A DNA stretch of 11,277 nt. Origin: Eshraghiella sp050874365. GTDB lineage: Bacteria > Bacillota > Clostridia > Lachnospirales > Lachnospiraceae. The position numbers and the translations under genes are program-made. A model generated the notes under the pieces. It was not told the DNA's origin. It worked only from the letters and a program-made list of their open reading frames with translations, and did no database searches. Of the stretch, positions 1 to 6,557 are shown in pieces; position 1 is the stretch's first letter; every line of letters starts with the position of its first letter. Location of the stretch: positions 1-11,277 of the forward strand of contig JBNMKN010000059.1 in the NCBI GenBank assembly GCA_050874365.1. Reading direction: 5' to 3'.

Positions 1-804
1 ATCATATACCCATCCTGTTGAATCTGAACGTGTAACAGGCTTAGCACCAAGCTGCTGTGCCTTCTGGATTGCGTAAATAGCAACGTTACCTGAACCTGAA
101 ACAGCGATTGTCTTACCTGCAATATCCTTGCCATTGCACTTTAACACCTCTTCTGTAAGATATAAAAGACCATATCCTGTAGCTTCTGTTCTTGCTAAAG
201 AACCACCGTAAGTAAGTCCCTTACCTGTAAGAACACCTTCATAAAGATTACGGATTCTCTTGTACTGACCGTACATAAATCCGATTTCTCTTCCGCCTAC
301 ACCGATATCACCGGCAGGAACGTCTGTGTCAGCACCGATATGCTTGCAAAGTTCTGTCATAAAGCTCTGGCAGAATGCCATTACTTCTCTATCTGATTTA
401 CCCTTAGGATCGAAATCAGAACCACCCTTACCTCCGCCGATTGGAAGGCCTGTTAATGAGTTCTTGAAAATCTGTTCAAAACCTAAGAATTTGATAATAC
501 CTAAATTAACTGAAGGATGGAATCTTAATCCTCCCTTGTATGGTCCGATTGCACTGTTGAACTGTACTCTGAAACCATTGTTTACCTGAACGTTACCCTT
601 GTCATCAACCCAAGATACACGGAACATAATTACTCTCTCAGGAGTAATAAGTCTCTCTAATAAAGCATCTTTACGATATTCTTCCTCATTAGCTTCAATT
701 ACTACACGAAGTGACTCTAACACTTCTTTAACTGCCTGATGAAATTCAGGCTGAGCAGGATTCTTAGCAACAACGTATGCTAAAACCTCATCTACATATG
801 ACAT
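1..804 (-). CDS. gdhA: Glutamate dehydrogenase, NADP-type, 5' part (3' end outside window)
   Basis: Hexameric glutamate dehydrogenase. It interconverts 2-oxoglutarate plus ammonia and glutamate in the cytoplasm. The window holds the first 268 codons; the family is about 445-450 residues, so roughly 40% is missing past position 1. Visible landmarks: PYKGGLRFHPSVN at 88-100 (substrate-binding Lys90), a further Lys at 114, GGGKGGSDFDP at 123-133 (catalytic Lys126), and GDIGVGGRE at 166-173 (catalytic-site Asp166). These match K89, K113, K125 and D165 of the C. symbiosum enzyme. The Rossmann start is VSGSGNVA (235-242), followed by RSDSTG. I recall this form from NADP-dependent enzymes, whereas the NAD enzyme of C. 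symbiosum has GFGNVA, so NADP use is inferred. ATG at 802-804 is preceded by AGGAGG (812-817). It is monocistronic at its 5' end with its own promoter. Confidence 0.96.
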   Translation of the reverse strand, partial: MSYVDEVLAYVVAKNPAQPEFHQAVKEVLESLRVVIEANEEEYRKDALLERLITPERVIMFRVSWVDDKGNVQVNNGFRVQFNSAIGPYKGGLRFHPSVNLGIIKFLGFEQIFKNSLTGLPIGGGKGGSDFDPKGKSDREVMAFCQSFMTELCKHIGADTDVPAGDIGVGGREIGFMYGQYKRIRNLYEGVLTGKGLTYGGSLARTEATGYGLLYLTEEVLKCNGKDIAGKTIAVSGSGNVAIYAIQKAQQLGAKPVTRSDSTGWVYD

Positions 805-847
805 ATTTGTTTCCTCCTAAAAATGATATAAATCAATTTCAGGTCTT

Positions 848-876
848 ATTATAATAAAATTATGTAAATGATACAA
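848..876 (-). promoter_or_regulatory. Sigma-A type promoter of gdhA
   Basis: Read on the minus strand, a -35 TTGTAT (871-876) lies 17 nt from a perfect -10 TATAAT (848-853). Transcription would start near 841, giving a leader of about 37 nt that ends in the AGGAGG site before gdhA. No terminator hairpin is evident between the upstream DUF5688 stop (903) and this promoter, so some readthrough is possible. Confidence 0.75.
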
Positions 877-902
877 GTTTTTTTTCAAAATAAAGTCAGC
901 TT

Positions 903-1865
903 TTAATATTTTAATACAGAAGGGGGAATATTCTTAATTTTATTAATTATGCCGATACAGCACGTAGCCGCATAATATTTGTATACATTGTAGGACAGCA
1001 CTTCTTCAGGCTCCACCTGATTGTCATTAACTTCTTTAACCATGTCTACCATCTCCTGTTCCGACATGGATATGGACTCCGGAACAAGAATCAGTTCGTG
1101 GATACTGCTTGGTATAATGTAAAAGTCGCCAAATTGTTCCGCAAAAGAGCAAAGCTCCTCCTCATACAGAAAAGTTGCCGCACCATACATTTTTTTCTTA
1201 TTGGTGAGAACATACATAGGATAATCCTTATCATCCTCTTCAAGATGTTTAAGAATGTCCCTTCTCGTATCATCATCCACACTTTCATCATTAAGTAACA
1301 GCTCTACCATTGTCTCGTTCATGCTTTTAAGCTCGGCTGGGCAGATTCTCTTTGTATTAAACTTTGCCTGTTCATACAACTCTTCTGCTGTAACTTCCCA
1401 TTTGTTAAGCAAATCATTACTTATAAGGCTTGTTGCCCTATTATCATTAGTGTCTTCAAACAATATGCAGAACACAATGGCAAAATCCAGATATTCTTTA
1501 AATGGAAGTGTCTTAAGCAGCTTCTCATTTCTTAATCGGTTAATCAATTTAATAATAATTCTGTCTTTTATATTATTAAAATCAAAAATATCCGTTAAAT
1601 CAAGTTCCGGCAGATTACGATTCTCAATATCAAGATTCACAATCTGTCTTACAATGTCATTTATATCCTCACCATTGCAATAGTTGTCATAAAACTGATT
1701 GATATAAATAACCGGAGTAATACACTCACCTGTCCTTTTAAAAGTAATAACGTCATAAGTAATATCGTTATTCTTACGGACAGTCTCAATCCTAAGCTTA
1801 ACATCCGCTGCACATACTTTCTCCAGTTCGGTCTTAAGCAATTCAATAAATTTATTATATTCCAT
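903..1865 (-). CDS. DUF5688 family protein, function unknown
   Basis: A 320-residue, acidic, soluble protein with no signal peptide or membrane segment. I recognise the DUF5688 pattern. The C-terminal third holds the family's most conserved stretch, YVLTNKKKMYGAA followed by a Leu/Glu-rich helix, then IIPSSIHELILVPES. The N-terminal half is a charged helical region with a beta stretch (DITYDVITFKRTG). No catalytic motif is recognisable. I know the family mainly from gut Lachnospiraceae genomes, often in several copies; no role is established. The chosen ATG (1863-1865) has AAAGGAT 6 nt upstream. An in-frame ATG at 1880 and a TTG at 1889 lack a good ribosome site. It is separated from efp by 126 nt containing a hairpin, so it is probably its own transcript. 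I see no convincing promoter in that gap. Confidence 0.8.
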   Translation of the reverse strand: MEYNKFIELLKTELEKVCAADVKLRIETVRKNNDITYDVITFKRTGECITPVIYINQFYDNYCNGEDINDIVRQIVNLDIENRNLPELDLTDIFDFNNIKDRIIIKLINRLRNEKLLKTLPFKEYLDFAIVFCILFEDTNDNRATSLISNDLLNKWEVTAEELYEQAKFNTKRICPAELKSMNETMVELLLNDESVDDDTRRDILKHLEEDDKDYPMYVLTNKKKMYGAATFLYEEELCSFAEQFGDFYIIPSSIHELILVPESISMSEQEMVDMVKEVNDNQVEPEEVLSYNVYKYYAATCCIGIINKIKNIPPSVLKY

Positions 1866-1954
1866 AGATAATCCTTTCATCTGTTTCAACCCCGGCAGGC
1901 TTAGGAATATACGCTATATATTAAATTAAAAATAGGGAAAAATTAGAATAGAAC

Positions 1955-1977
1955 CGGGTTATGCAATGCATAACCCG
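1955..1977 (-). terminator. Palindromic hairpin downstream of efp, probable terminator
   Basis: A perfect 11-bp inverted repeat around one central base (CGGGTTATGCA / TGCATAACCCG) lies 14 nt past the efp stop. On the minus strand the stem is followed by a T-rich but interrupted tract (GTTCTATTCTAATTTTTCCC), not an uninterrupted U-run. Termination of the ABC-F/GH13/efp unit is the simplest reading. A protein-binding palindrome for the downstream DUF5688 gene is an alternative. Confidence 0.6.
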
Positions 1978-1991
1978 ATATAGAAATTAAA

Positions 1992-2549
1992 TTAAGCTCT
2001 TGAAAGATATTCACCTGTACGTGTATCAATCTTAATCTTATCACCAAGGTTGACGAAAAGTGGAACCATAACCTGGGCACCTGTTTCAACAATAGCAGGC
2101 TTTGTAGCGCCTGTTGCTGTATCACCCTTAACACCAGGTTCTGTCTCTGTAATTTCAAGTTCAACGAACATAGGTGGTTCAACAGCGAAAATCTGTCCCT
2201 GATGAGCACTAAGTTTACAGATATCATTTTCTTTAACGAACTTTAAAGCATCTCCTACATTATCTTTTGTAAGATTAATCTGTTCAAATGTCTCTGTATT
2301 CATGAATACATAGAAATCTCCGTCTGAGTAAAGATACTGATATTCTGACTTATCAATGTGAGCAAGTGGGAATTTTTCTGTAGGTCTGAAAGACTTTTCG
2401 ATAACGCCACCACTCTTAATATTTTTTAATTTAGTTCTTACAAAGGCTGCTCCCTTTCCAGGCTTAACATGCTGGAATTCAATAATCTGCCAGATGTTGC
2501 CATCCATCTCCAATGTAATACCGTTTTTAAAATCACCTGCTGATACCAT
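1992..2549 (-). CDS. efp: Translation elongation factor P
   Basis: EF-P binds the ribosome between the P and E sites and rescues stalling at consecutive prolines. The 185-residue length is standard. The three beta-barrel domains are visible: KOW-like (about 1-64), OB (about 65-128) and a C-terminal OB-like domain ending GDKIKIDTRTGEYLSRA. The tip loop HVKPGKGAAFVR (27-38) places Lys32 at the modification site. B. subtilis EF-P also carries Lys32 (5-aminopentanol modified); here the modification is inferred only, and no modification gene is in the window. ATG at 2547-2549 follows a strong AAGGAGG (2561-2567). It is the last gene of a tight unit with the GH13-like and ABC-F genes. The 36-nt gap to the GH13 stop shows no separate promoter. 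Confidence 0.97.
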   Translation of the reverse strand: MVSAGDFKNGITLEMDGNIWQIIEFQHVKPGKGAAFVRTKLKNIKSGGVIEKSFRPTEKFPLAHIDKSEYQYLYSDGDFYVFMNTETFEQINLTKDNVGDALKFVKENDICKLSAHQGQIFAVEPPMFVELEITETEPGVKGDTATGATKPAIVETGAQVMVPLFVNLGDKIKIDTRTGEYLSRA

Positions 2550-2585
2550 GAGTAGGTTTACCTCCTTAAATTGTCTTTTTCTATT

Positions 2586-4364
2586 TTATAATAATATATT
2601 ACATATTTCAACCATTTTTTTACTTACCATGACAACTATACTGCGGGGAGGTACTTCTATTGTACTGTTCTCTCCCACAAAAACCTCTTCATTATCATTG
2701 GTATTCATGGCGATTTCCCATGTTTTTTCGGGAATTTTAGGTAAAGCTAACGTATGCTTTTCCCAATGAAGGTTCATTCCTATATAAACATCTTCATCTT
2801 CACCGGCATATCTGCCGCAAAGAAGTATTCCAAGATGTCTGTTATAATGCTCCATTTCGGGATACCACGCCTTACTTCCGTGATATGATATGTCAGGAAG
2901 TCCAAAATACTTGTAATCACTTTGAACCAGTTCTTTTTCAATATGAAGGACTTTATGAGCGTGTCTGAAATTAATAAGTCCGCATATAAAATTGTAGAAC
3001 TTACGATTCTTCCTTAATGCACTCCAGTCCACCCATCCGGTCTCATTATCCTGACAATACGCATTATTGTTGCCGTTCTGGCTGTTACCGAATTCATCAC
3101 CGGCATAAATCATCGGGATTCCCTGTGACAAAAGTACAAAACACATTGCATTTTTTCTGTTTCTATGCCTCTGAATCAGAATTTTTCTATTCTTGGTGGA
3201 GCCTTCTTCTCCGCAGTTCCAACTGTTATTGTAATCCTTACCGTCCCTGTTATTTTCGCCGTTTTCCTCATTATGCTTCCTGTCATAGCTTACAAGGTCA
3301 TACAAGGTAAAACCGTTATTATCGCATATAAAATTGACGGTATATCCGTGTTCGGGATTTTTCTTAAAACATTCGGAGAAATATTTAAGCTGTCCTTCAT
3401 CACCTTTTAACAGTTTCCTTGCAACATTTTCAAAGCCTTCGTTATACTCTAAAAGATTGTGATTTCTGTAATTGTAATCCCAATATTCATAAAATATCTT
3501 TATACTGCTAAGATATGGGTCATCCGCAATAACCTGTCTTATCCTGTCATTACAGATTACCCTCACTCCGTCTATATGATACGTTTCCTTCCAGTATCTT
3601 ATACAATCATCCGCCATACAGGCGTCCACTTCATCGGTAAAATAAAATTCCATATACACTTCCATGCCGTTTTTATGAAACTTTTTTACCATATCCTTAA
3701 ATTCAACCGTATAATCATCGCAGGTACCATAACAGGACGTATATGCGGCTTTTGGTAAAAAGTAAAAGCCCTTGCCGTATCCCCAATAGTTAAAATTAAA
3801 AGCATATTCTTCAAATTCGTAGGACGGCATTAAAAGAACTGCGTTAATTCCTGTCTTTTTAAGGTAATTTATTTTCTCGGAAATTCCCTTAAATGTACCG
3901 GGATGGTTCACTTTGGAAGATTCACTCATTGTAAACCCTCTCGCATGAAGTTTGTATAAAATAATATCCTCGGTATCAATACACGGTTTAACATCATTTT
4001 TCCAATTATACTGCATTTTTTTCAAAACGCCCTTAATATGTTGAAGCCCCGTTGTGTCCTTTACACCAAATTCAGGAAGTCCCGACAACAATTTTGCGTA
4101 AGGGTCAACAAAAACTTCTCCGTCAGCCATATACAGATACTCATATTCCAAAAGAGGGATATCTGTTATTTTAAAGGTAAAGACATCACCTCTTTTGTAT
4201 TTTTTATCCACCGGTATACTGTATACAGGTTCTTCTTTACCGGGTACAAACAAAAGCAATGTAATCTCATCACTTTCCGAAACCACAGAAAAAGCATATC
4301 CGTTATGAATAATGTCTGCGCCATATATGTAGTTGTAATTCGGTAAAATAGTGTATTTATGCAT
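2586..4364 (-). CDS. GlgX/isoamylase-like GH13 protein with lost catalytic residues (probable pseudoenzyme)
   Basis: A 592-residue homologue of bacterial glycogen-debranching enzymes, somewhat short for the family (650-700). The N-terminal CBM48-like domain (about 10-100) includes the DPYAKLLSG hallmark. The TIM barrel begins at YKLHARGFT (137-145). The fold and debranching-type segments are well kept: GFTLYDLVSY followed by KHNEENGENNRDG (351-375), SWNCG at 381, and IYAGDEFGNSQNGNNNAYCQDNE near 419-441. The GH13 catalytic motifs are not. Region I is MEVYMEFYFTDE where families read IEVILDVVYNH (Asp to Glu239, His to Asp244). Region II is DGVRVI, with Ile270 at the nucleophile Asp. Region IV is ICDNNG, with Asn349-Asn350 in place of His-Asp. 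Only the acid/base Glu293 (FYEYWD) remains. The frame is open throughout, so it is not a decayed gene. A role in glycan binding or regulation is inferred. ATG has GAGGG 8 nt upstream; the gap after the ABC-F stop is 26 nt. Confidence 0.88.
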   Translation of the reverse strand: MHKYTILPNYNYIYGADIIHNGYAFSVVSESDEITLLLFVPGKEEPVYSIPVDKKYKRGDVFTFKITDIPLLEYEYLYMADGEVFVDPYAKLLSGLPEFGVKDTTGLQHIKGVLKKMQYNWKNDVKPCIDTEDIILYKLHARGFTMSESSKVNHPGTFKGISEKINYLKKTGINAVLLMPSYEFEEYAFNFNYWGYGKGFYFLPKAAYTSCYGTCDDYTVEFKDMVKKFHKNGMEVYMEFYFTDEVDACMADDCIRYWKETYHIDGVRVICNDRIRQVIADDPYLSSIKIFYEYWDYNYRNHNLLEYNEGFENVARKLLKGDEGQLKYFSECFKKNPEHGYTVNFICDNNGFTLYDLVSYDRKHNEENGENNRDGKDYNNSWNCGEEGSTKNRKILIQRHRNRKNAMCFVLLSQGIPMIYAGDEFGNSQNGNNNAYCQDNETGWVDWSALRKNRKFYNFICGLINFRHAHKVLHIEKELVQSDYKYFGLPDISYHGSKAWYPEMEHYNRHLGILLCGRYAGEDEDVYIGMNLHWEKHTLALPKIPEKTWEIAMNTNDNEEVFVGENSTIEVPPRSIVVMVSKKMVEICNILL

Positions 4365-4390
4365 AACGGAATCCCTCTTCGTGTAAATTA

Positions 4391-6031
4391 TTAATCTTCT
4401 GTTGTCTCTTCTTCCGTAAATGTTGTAAGTGACTGTCTCTTTCTTGCCATTTCATCGCTTTCAAGATACTCGTCATATGTTGTTATCTTATCAATAAGCT
4501 GTCCGTTGACAAGTTCCATGATTCTGTTGGCTGTAGTCTGTACAAACTGATGGTCACGACACGCAAAAAGTGCAACACCCGGGAACTTAATCATACCGTT
4601 GTTAAGTGCTGTGATTGATTCCATATCAAGATGATTGGTTGGTTCGTCCATAATTAATACGTTGGCACCCATTATCATCATCTTTGAAAGCATTACTCTT
4701 ACTTTTTCACCACCGGAAAGGACTTTGACCTTCTTAACTCCGTCATCACCTGCAAATAACATTCTTCCAAGGAAGCCTCTTACATAAGTTACATCTTTTT
4801 CAGGAGAAAACTGCATAAGCCAATCTACAATTATGTCCTCGCAGTCAAAATCTTTGGTATTATCCTTAGGGAAATATGCCTGTGTTGTGGTAATTCCCCA
4901 TTTAAAAGAACCTGAATCCGGTTCCAGCTCACCTACAAGTATCTTGAAAAGTGTGGTCTTTGCCAATTCATCAGAACCGACAAACGCAACTTTATCATCA
5001 CGGTTAATGATAAATGAAACATTATCAAGGACTTTTACACCGTCTATTGTTTTGGTAAGATTCTCAACGGTAAGAACTTCGTTACCGATTTCTCTCTGAG
5101 GTCTGAAATCAATATATGGATACTTACGGCTCGATGGTCTTATATCATCAAGCTCAATTTTTTCAAGTGCTCTCTTTCTTGAAGTCGCCTGTTTTGATTT
5201 TGAAGCATTGGCAGAGAATCTCTGGATAAATTCCTGTAATTCCTTAATTTTATCTTCTTTTTTCTTATTGGCTTCCTTCATCTGCTTAACCATCAACTGG
5301 CTTGATTCATACCAGAAATCATAATTACCCGCATAAAGCTGTATTTTTGCATAATCAATATCCGCAATCTGTGTACATACCTTATTAAGGAAATATCTGT
5401 CATGGGATACGACAATAACGGTATTTTCAAAGTTAATTAAGAATTCTTCAAGCCATGCTATGGCATCAAGGTCAAGGTGGTTAGTAGGCTCATCCAGTAA
5501 AAGAATATCCGGATTACCAAAAAGTGCCTTTGCAAGAAGGACTTTAACCTTCTCATTACCATTTAATTCCGACATCTGTTTGTAATGAAGCGAGGTATCA
5601 ACACCAAGTCCGTTTAAAAGCATTGCTGCATCAGATTCAGCTTCCCATCCGTTCATTTCTGCAAATTCACCCTCAAGTTCACTGGCTCTTATGCCGTCTT
5701 CTTCCGTAAAATCTTCCTTGGCATAAATTGCATCTTTCTCTTTCATTATCTCATAAAGTCTTGCATTACCCATTATTACGGTATCAAGAACATTATATTC
5801 ATCATACTTGAAATGATCCTGTTCCAATACTGACAATCTTTCTCCCGGGGACATTGTTACATCTCCCTTGCTTGGTTCAAGCTGACCTGAAAGGATTTTC
5901 AAAAAAGTTGATTTTCCGGCTCCGTTGGCACCTATAAGTCCATAACAGTTACCGGGAGTAAATTTTATATTTACGTCTTCAAAAAGTGCTTTCTTTCCGA
6001 TTCTTAAAGTTACATTATTTGCACAAATCAT
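4391..6031 (-). CDS. ABC-F family ATPase, YbiT/YkpA-like
   Basis: A soluble protein of 546 residues with two ABC domains and no membrane segments, as in ABC-F translation factors that act at the ribosomal E site. Domain 1: Walker A GANGAGKST (34-42), signature LNGNE (156-160), Walker B LLLDEP (177-182), H-switch SHD (His210). The linker (about 245-300) is Lys/Arg-rich and helical, the P-site tRNA interaction motif region. Domain 2: Walker A GSDELAKTT (352-360), signature LSGGE (438-442), Walker B LIMDEPTNHLDMES (459-472), H-switch position CRD (Arg492). The second half strongly resembles E. coli YbiT, so I place it in the YbiT/YkpA branch; the exact subfamily is inferred. One ATP site is canonical and the other degenerate (see findings). 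Start ATG 6029-6031 has GAAAGG 9 nt upstream. It is the first gene of the unit with the GH13-like gene and efp. Confidence 0.93.
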   Translation of the reverse strand: MICANNVTLRIGKKALFEDVNIKFTPGNCYGLIGANGAGKSTFLKILSGQLEPSKGDVTMSPGERLSVLEQDHFKYDEYNVLDTVIMGNARLYEIMKEKDAIYAKEDFTEEDGIRASELEGEFAEMNGWEAESDAAMLLNGLGVDTSLHYKQMSELNGNEKVKVLLAKALFGNPDILLLDEPTNHLDLDAIAWLEEFLINFENTVIVVSHDRYFLNKVCTQIADIDYAKIQLYAGNYDFWYESSQLMVKQMKEANKKKEDKIKELQEFIQRFSANASKSKQATSRKRALEKIELDDIRPSSRKYPYIDFRPQREIGNEVLTVENLTKTIDGVKVLDNVSFIINRDDKVAFVGSDELAKTTLFKILVGELEPDSGSFKWGITTTQAYFPKDNTKDFDCEDIIVDWLMQFSPEKDVTYVRGFLGRMLFAGDDGVKKVKVLSGGEKVRVMLSKMMIMGANVLIMDEPTNHLDMESITALNNGMIKFPGVALFACRDHQFVQTTANRIMELVNGQLIDKITTYDEYLESDEMARKRQSLTTFTEEETTED

Positions 6032-6060
6032 ATCAATAAACCTTTCTGTTTTTAGTTCAC

Positions 6061-6105
6061 ATAATAAATCAAATTAATTGTATCGTAAAACATAGGATTT
6101 TGCAA
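6061..6105 (-). promoter_or_regulatory. Promoter region of the ABC-F/GH13/efp unit (two overlapping candidates)
   Basis: Two sigma-A-like arrangements fit on the minus strand, each with 17-nt spacing. One is TTGCAA (6100-6105) with TACAAT (6077-6082). The other is TTTACG (6084-6089) with TATTAT (6061-6066). Both lie between the DUF1540 terminator and the ABC-F start. The first starts directly after the terminator U-tract. I cannot choose between them from sequence alone. Confidence 0.55.
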
Positions 6106-6107
6106 TA

Positions 6108-6133
6108 AAAAAAGCTGCCGAAGCAGCTTTTTT
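6108..6133 (-). terminator. Rho-independent terminator of the DUF1540 gene
   Basis: On the minus strand the stem GCTGC/GCAGC closes on a TTCG tetraloop (the very stable C-UUCG-G form). It is extended by A/T pairs and followed by a run of seven T. It starts 5 nt beyond the DUF1540 stop codon, which fits strand and position exactly. Confidence 0.92.
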
Positions 6134-6137
6134 GTAA

Positions 6138-6455
6138 TTATCTCAATTCAAAGCTTGCACATTCCGTACTTCCGAAATCCTTATTCTTAGATGGTTTAAC
6201 ATTAATGTGCTTTGCAGTACAATTATTGCTTTCATTATATTTGCAATTTACGGCTTCACAGCTTACATCAAGTGAAGTATGTCCGTCCATTGTTTTATTT
6301 TCGGTTTTAATCCTGCCTGTTTTTTCATAGCTTGCACAACATGTTGAACAACAATCCGTTGCATTACATCCATCTACTTTGATTGTATCCCTGCAACAAA
6401 GATTTTCTGTACTGTGATGTACGCAATTTTTGACTTTACATCCTAATTCTGTCAT
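6138..6455 (-). CDS. Tandem DUF1540 cysteine-rich small protein
   Basis: A soluble 105-residue protein with 13 cysteines and no signal peptide. It contains two copies of a Cys motif: C6-x4-C11-x8-C20-x19-C40 ending CASYE, and C66-x4-C71-x7-C79-x19-C99 ending CASFE. That is the DUF1540 pattern, a clostridial family of unknown function assumed to bind metal. The first copy has five extra cysteines (21, 30, 35, 36, 39), including CC and CSTCC runs. These suggest a metal cluster or heavy-metal/redox binding, which is inference. ATG 6453-6455 follows GGAGG (6463-6467). It is monocistronic: an upstream lipoprotein terminator and its own terminator frame it. A sigma-G-like promoter sits just upstream, which would mean forespore expression. 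Confidence 0.87.
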   Translation of the reverse strand: MTELGCKVKNCVHHSTENLCCRDTIKVDGCNATDCCSTCCASYEKTGRIKTENKTMDGHTSLDVSCEAVNCKYNESNNCTAKHINVKPSKNKDFGSTECASFELR

Positions 6456-6483
6456 GAAAATACCTCCATTAATTTGATAACTT

Positions 6484-6512
6484 TAGTATGTTCCGTAACA
6501 TTTTTTTTATAC
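6484..6512 (-). promoter_or_regulatory. Candidate sigma-G-like sporulation promoter of the DUF1540 gene
   Basis: On the minus strand, GTATA (6508-6512) and CATACTA (6484-6490) are 17 nt apart. CATACTA equals the classical B. subtilis sigma-G -10 box, and GTATA/GAATA is its usual -35 core, with 17-18 nt spacing. The start would fall about 22 nt before the ATG, leaving just room for the GGAGG. No better sigma-A promoter is seen in this gap. An ATGTT/AACAT inverted repeat (6488-6501) overlaps the -10. Confidence 0.45.
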
Positions 6513-6545
6513 AAAAAAGACTTTGCAAAAAAAGCAAAGTCTTTT
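6513..6545 (-). terminator. Rho-independent terminator of the lipoprotein gene
   Basis: A 12-bp perfect inverted repeat (AAAAGACTTTGC / GCAAAGTCTTTT, arms 6515-6526 and 6534-6545) has a 7-nt loop. On the minus strand it continues into a TTTTTT tract. It begins 12 nt past the lipoprotein stop. It also insulates the DUF1540 gene from upstream transcription. Confidence 0.92.
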
Positions 6546-6557
6546 AAAAATCAAAAA

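Noticed and set aside
326..589. Plus-strand open frame of 87 codons
   Set aside because: It lies antisense within gdhA, whose protein is clearly recognisable on the minus strand; no ribosome site and no family resemblance.
805..902. Terminator for the DUF5688 gene
   Set aside because: Only a 4-bp AAAG/CTTT stem and a run of eight T without a GC stem are present; not enough to call.
1255..1683. Plus-strand open frame of 142 codons
   Set aside because: Antisense to the DUF5688 gene, Ser/Leu-rich composition typical of a shadow frame, no ribosome site.
1866..1889. Longer start (TTG 1889 or ATG 1880) for the DUF5688 gene
   Set aside because: AAAGGAT lies 6 nt before ATG 1865, inside the longer frame; the upstream starts lack a suitable ribosome site.
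2586..4364. GH13-like gene as a decaying pseudogene
   Set aside because: The frame is uninterrupted over 592 codons, has a good ribosome site and operon spacing, and conserved non-catalytic motifs are intact; pseudoenzyme fits better.
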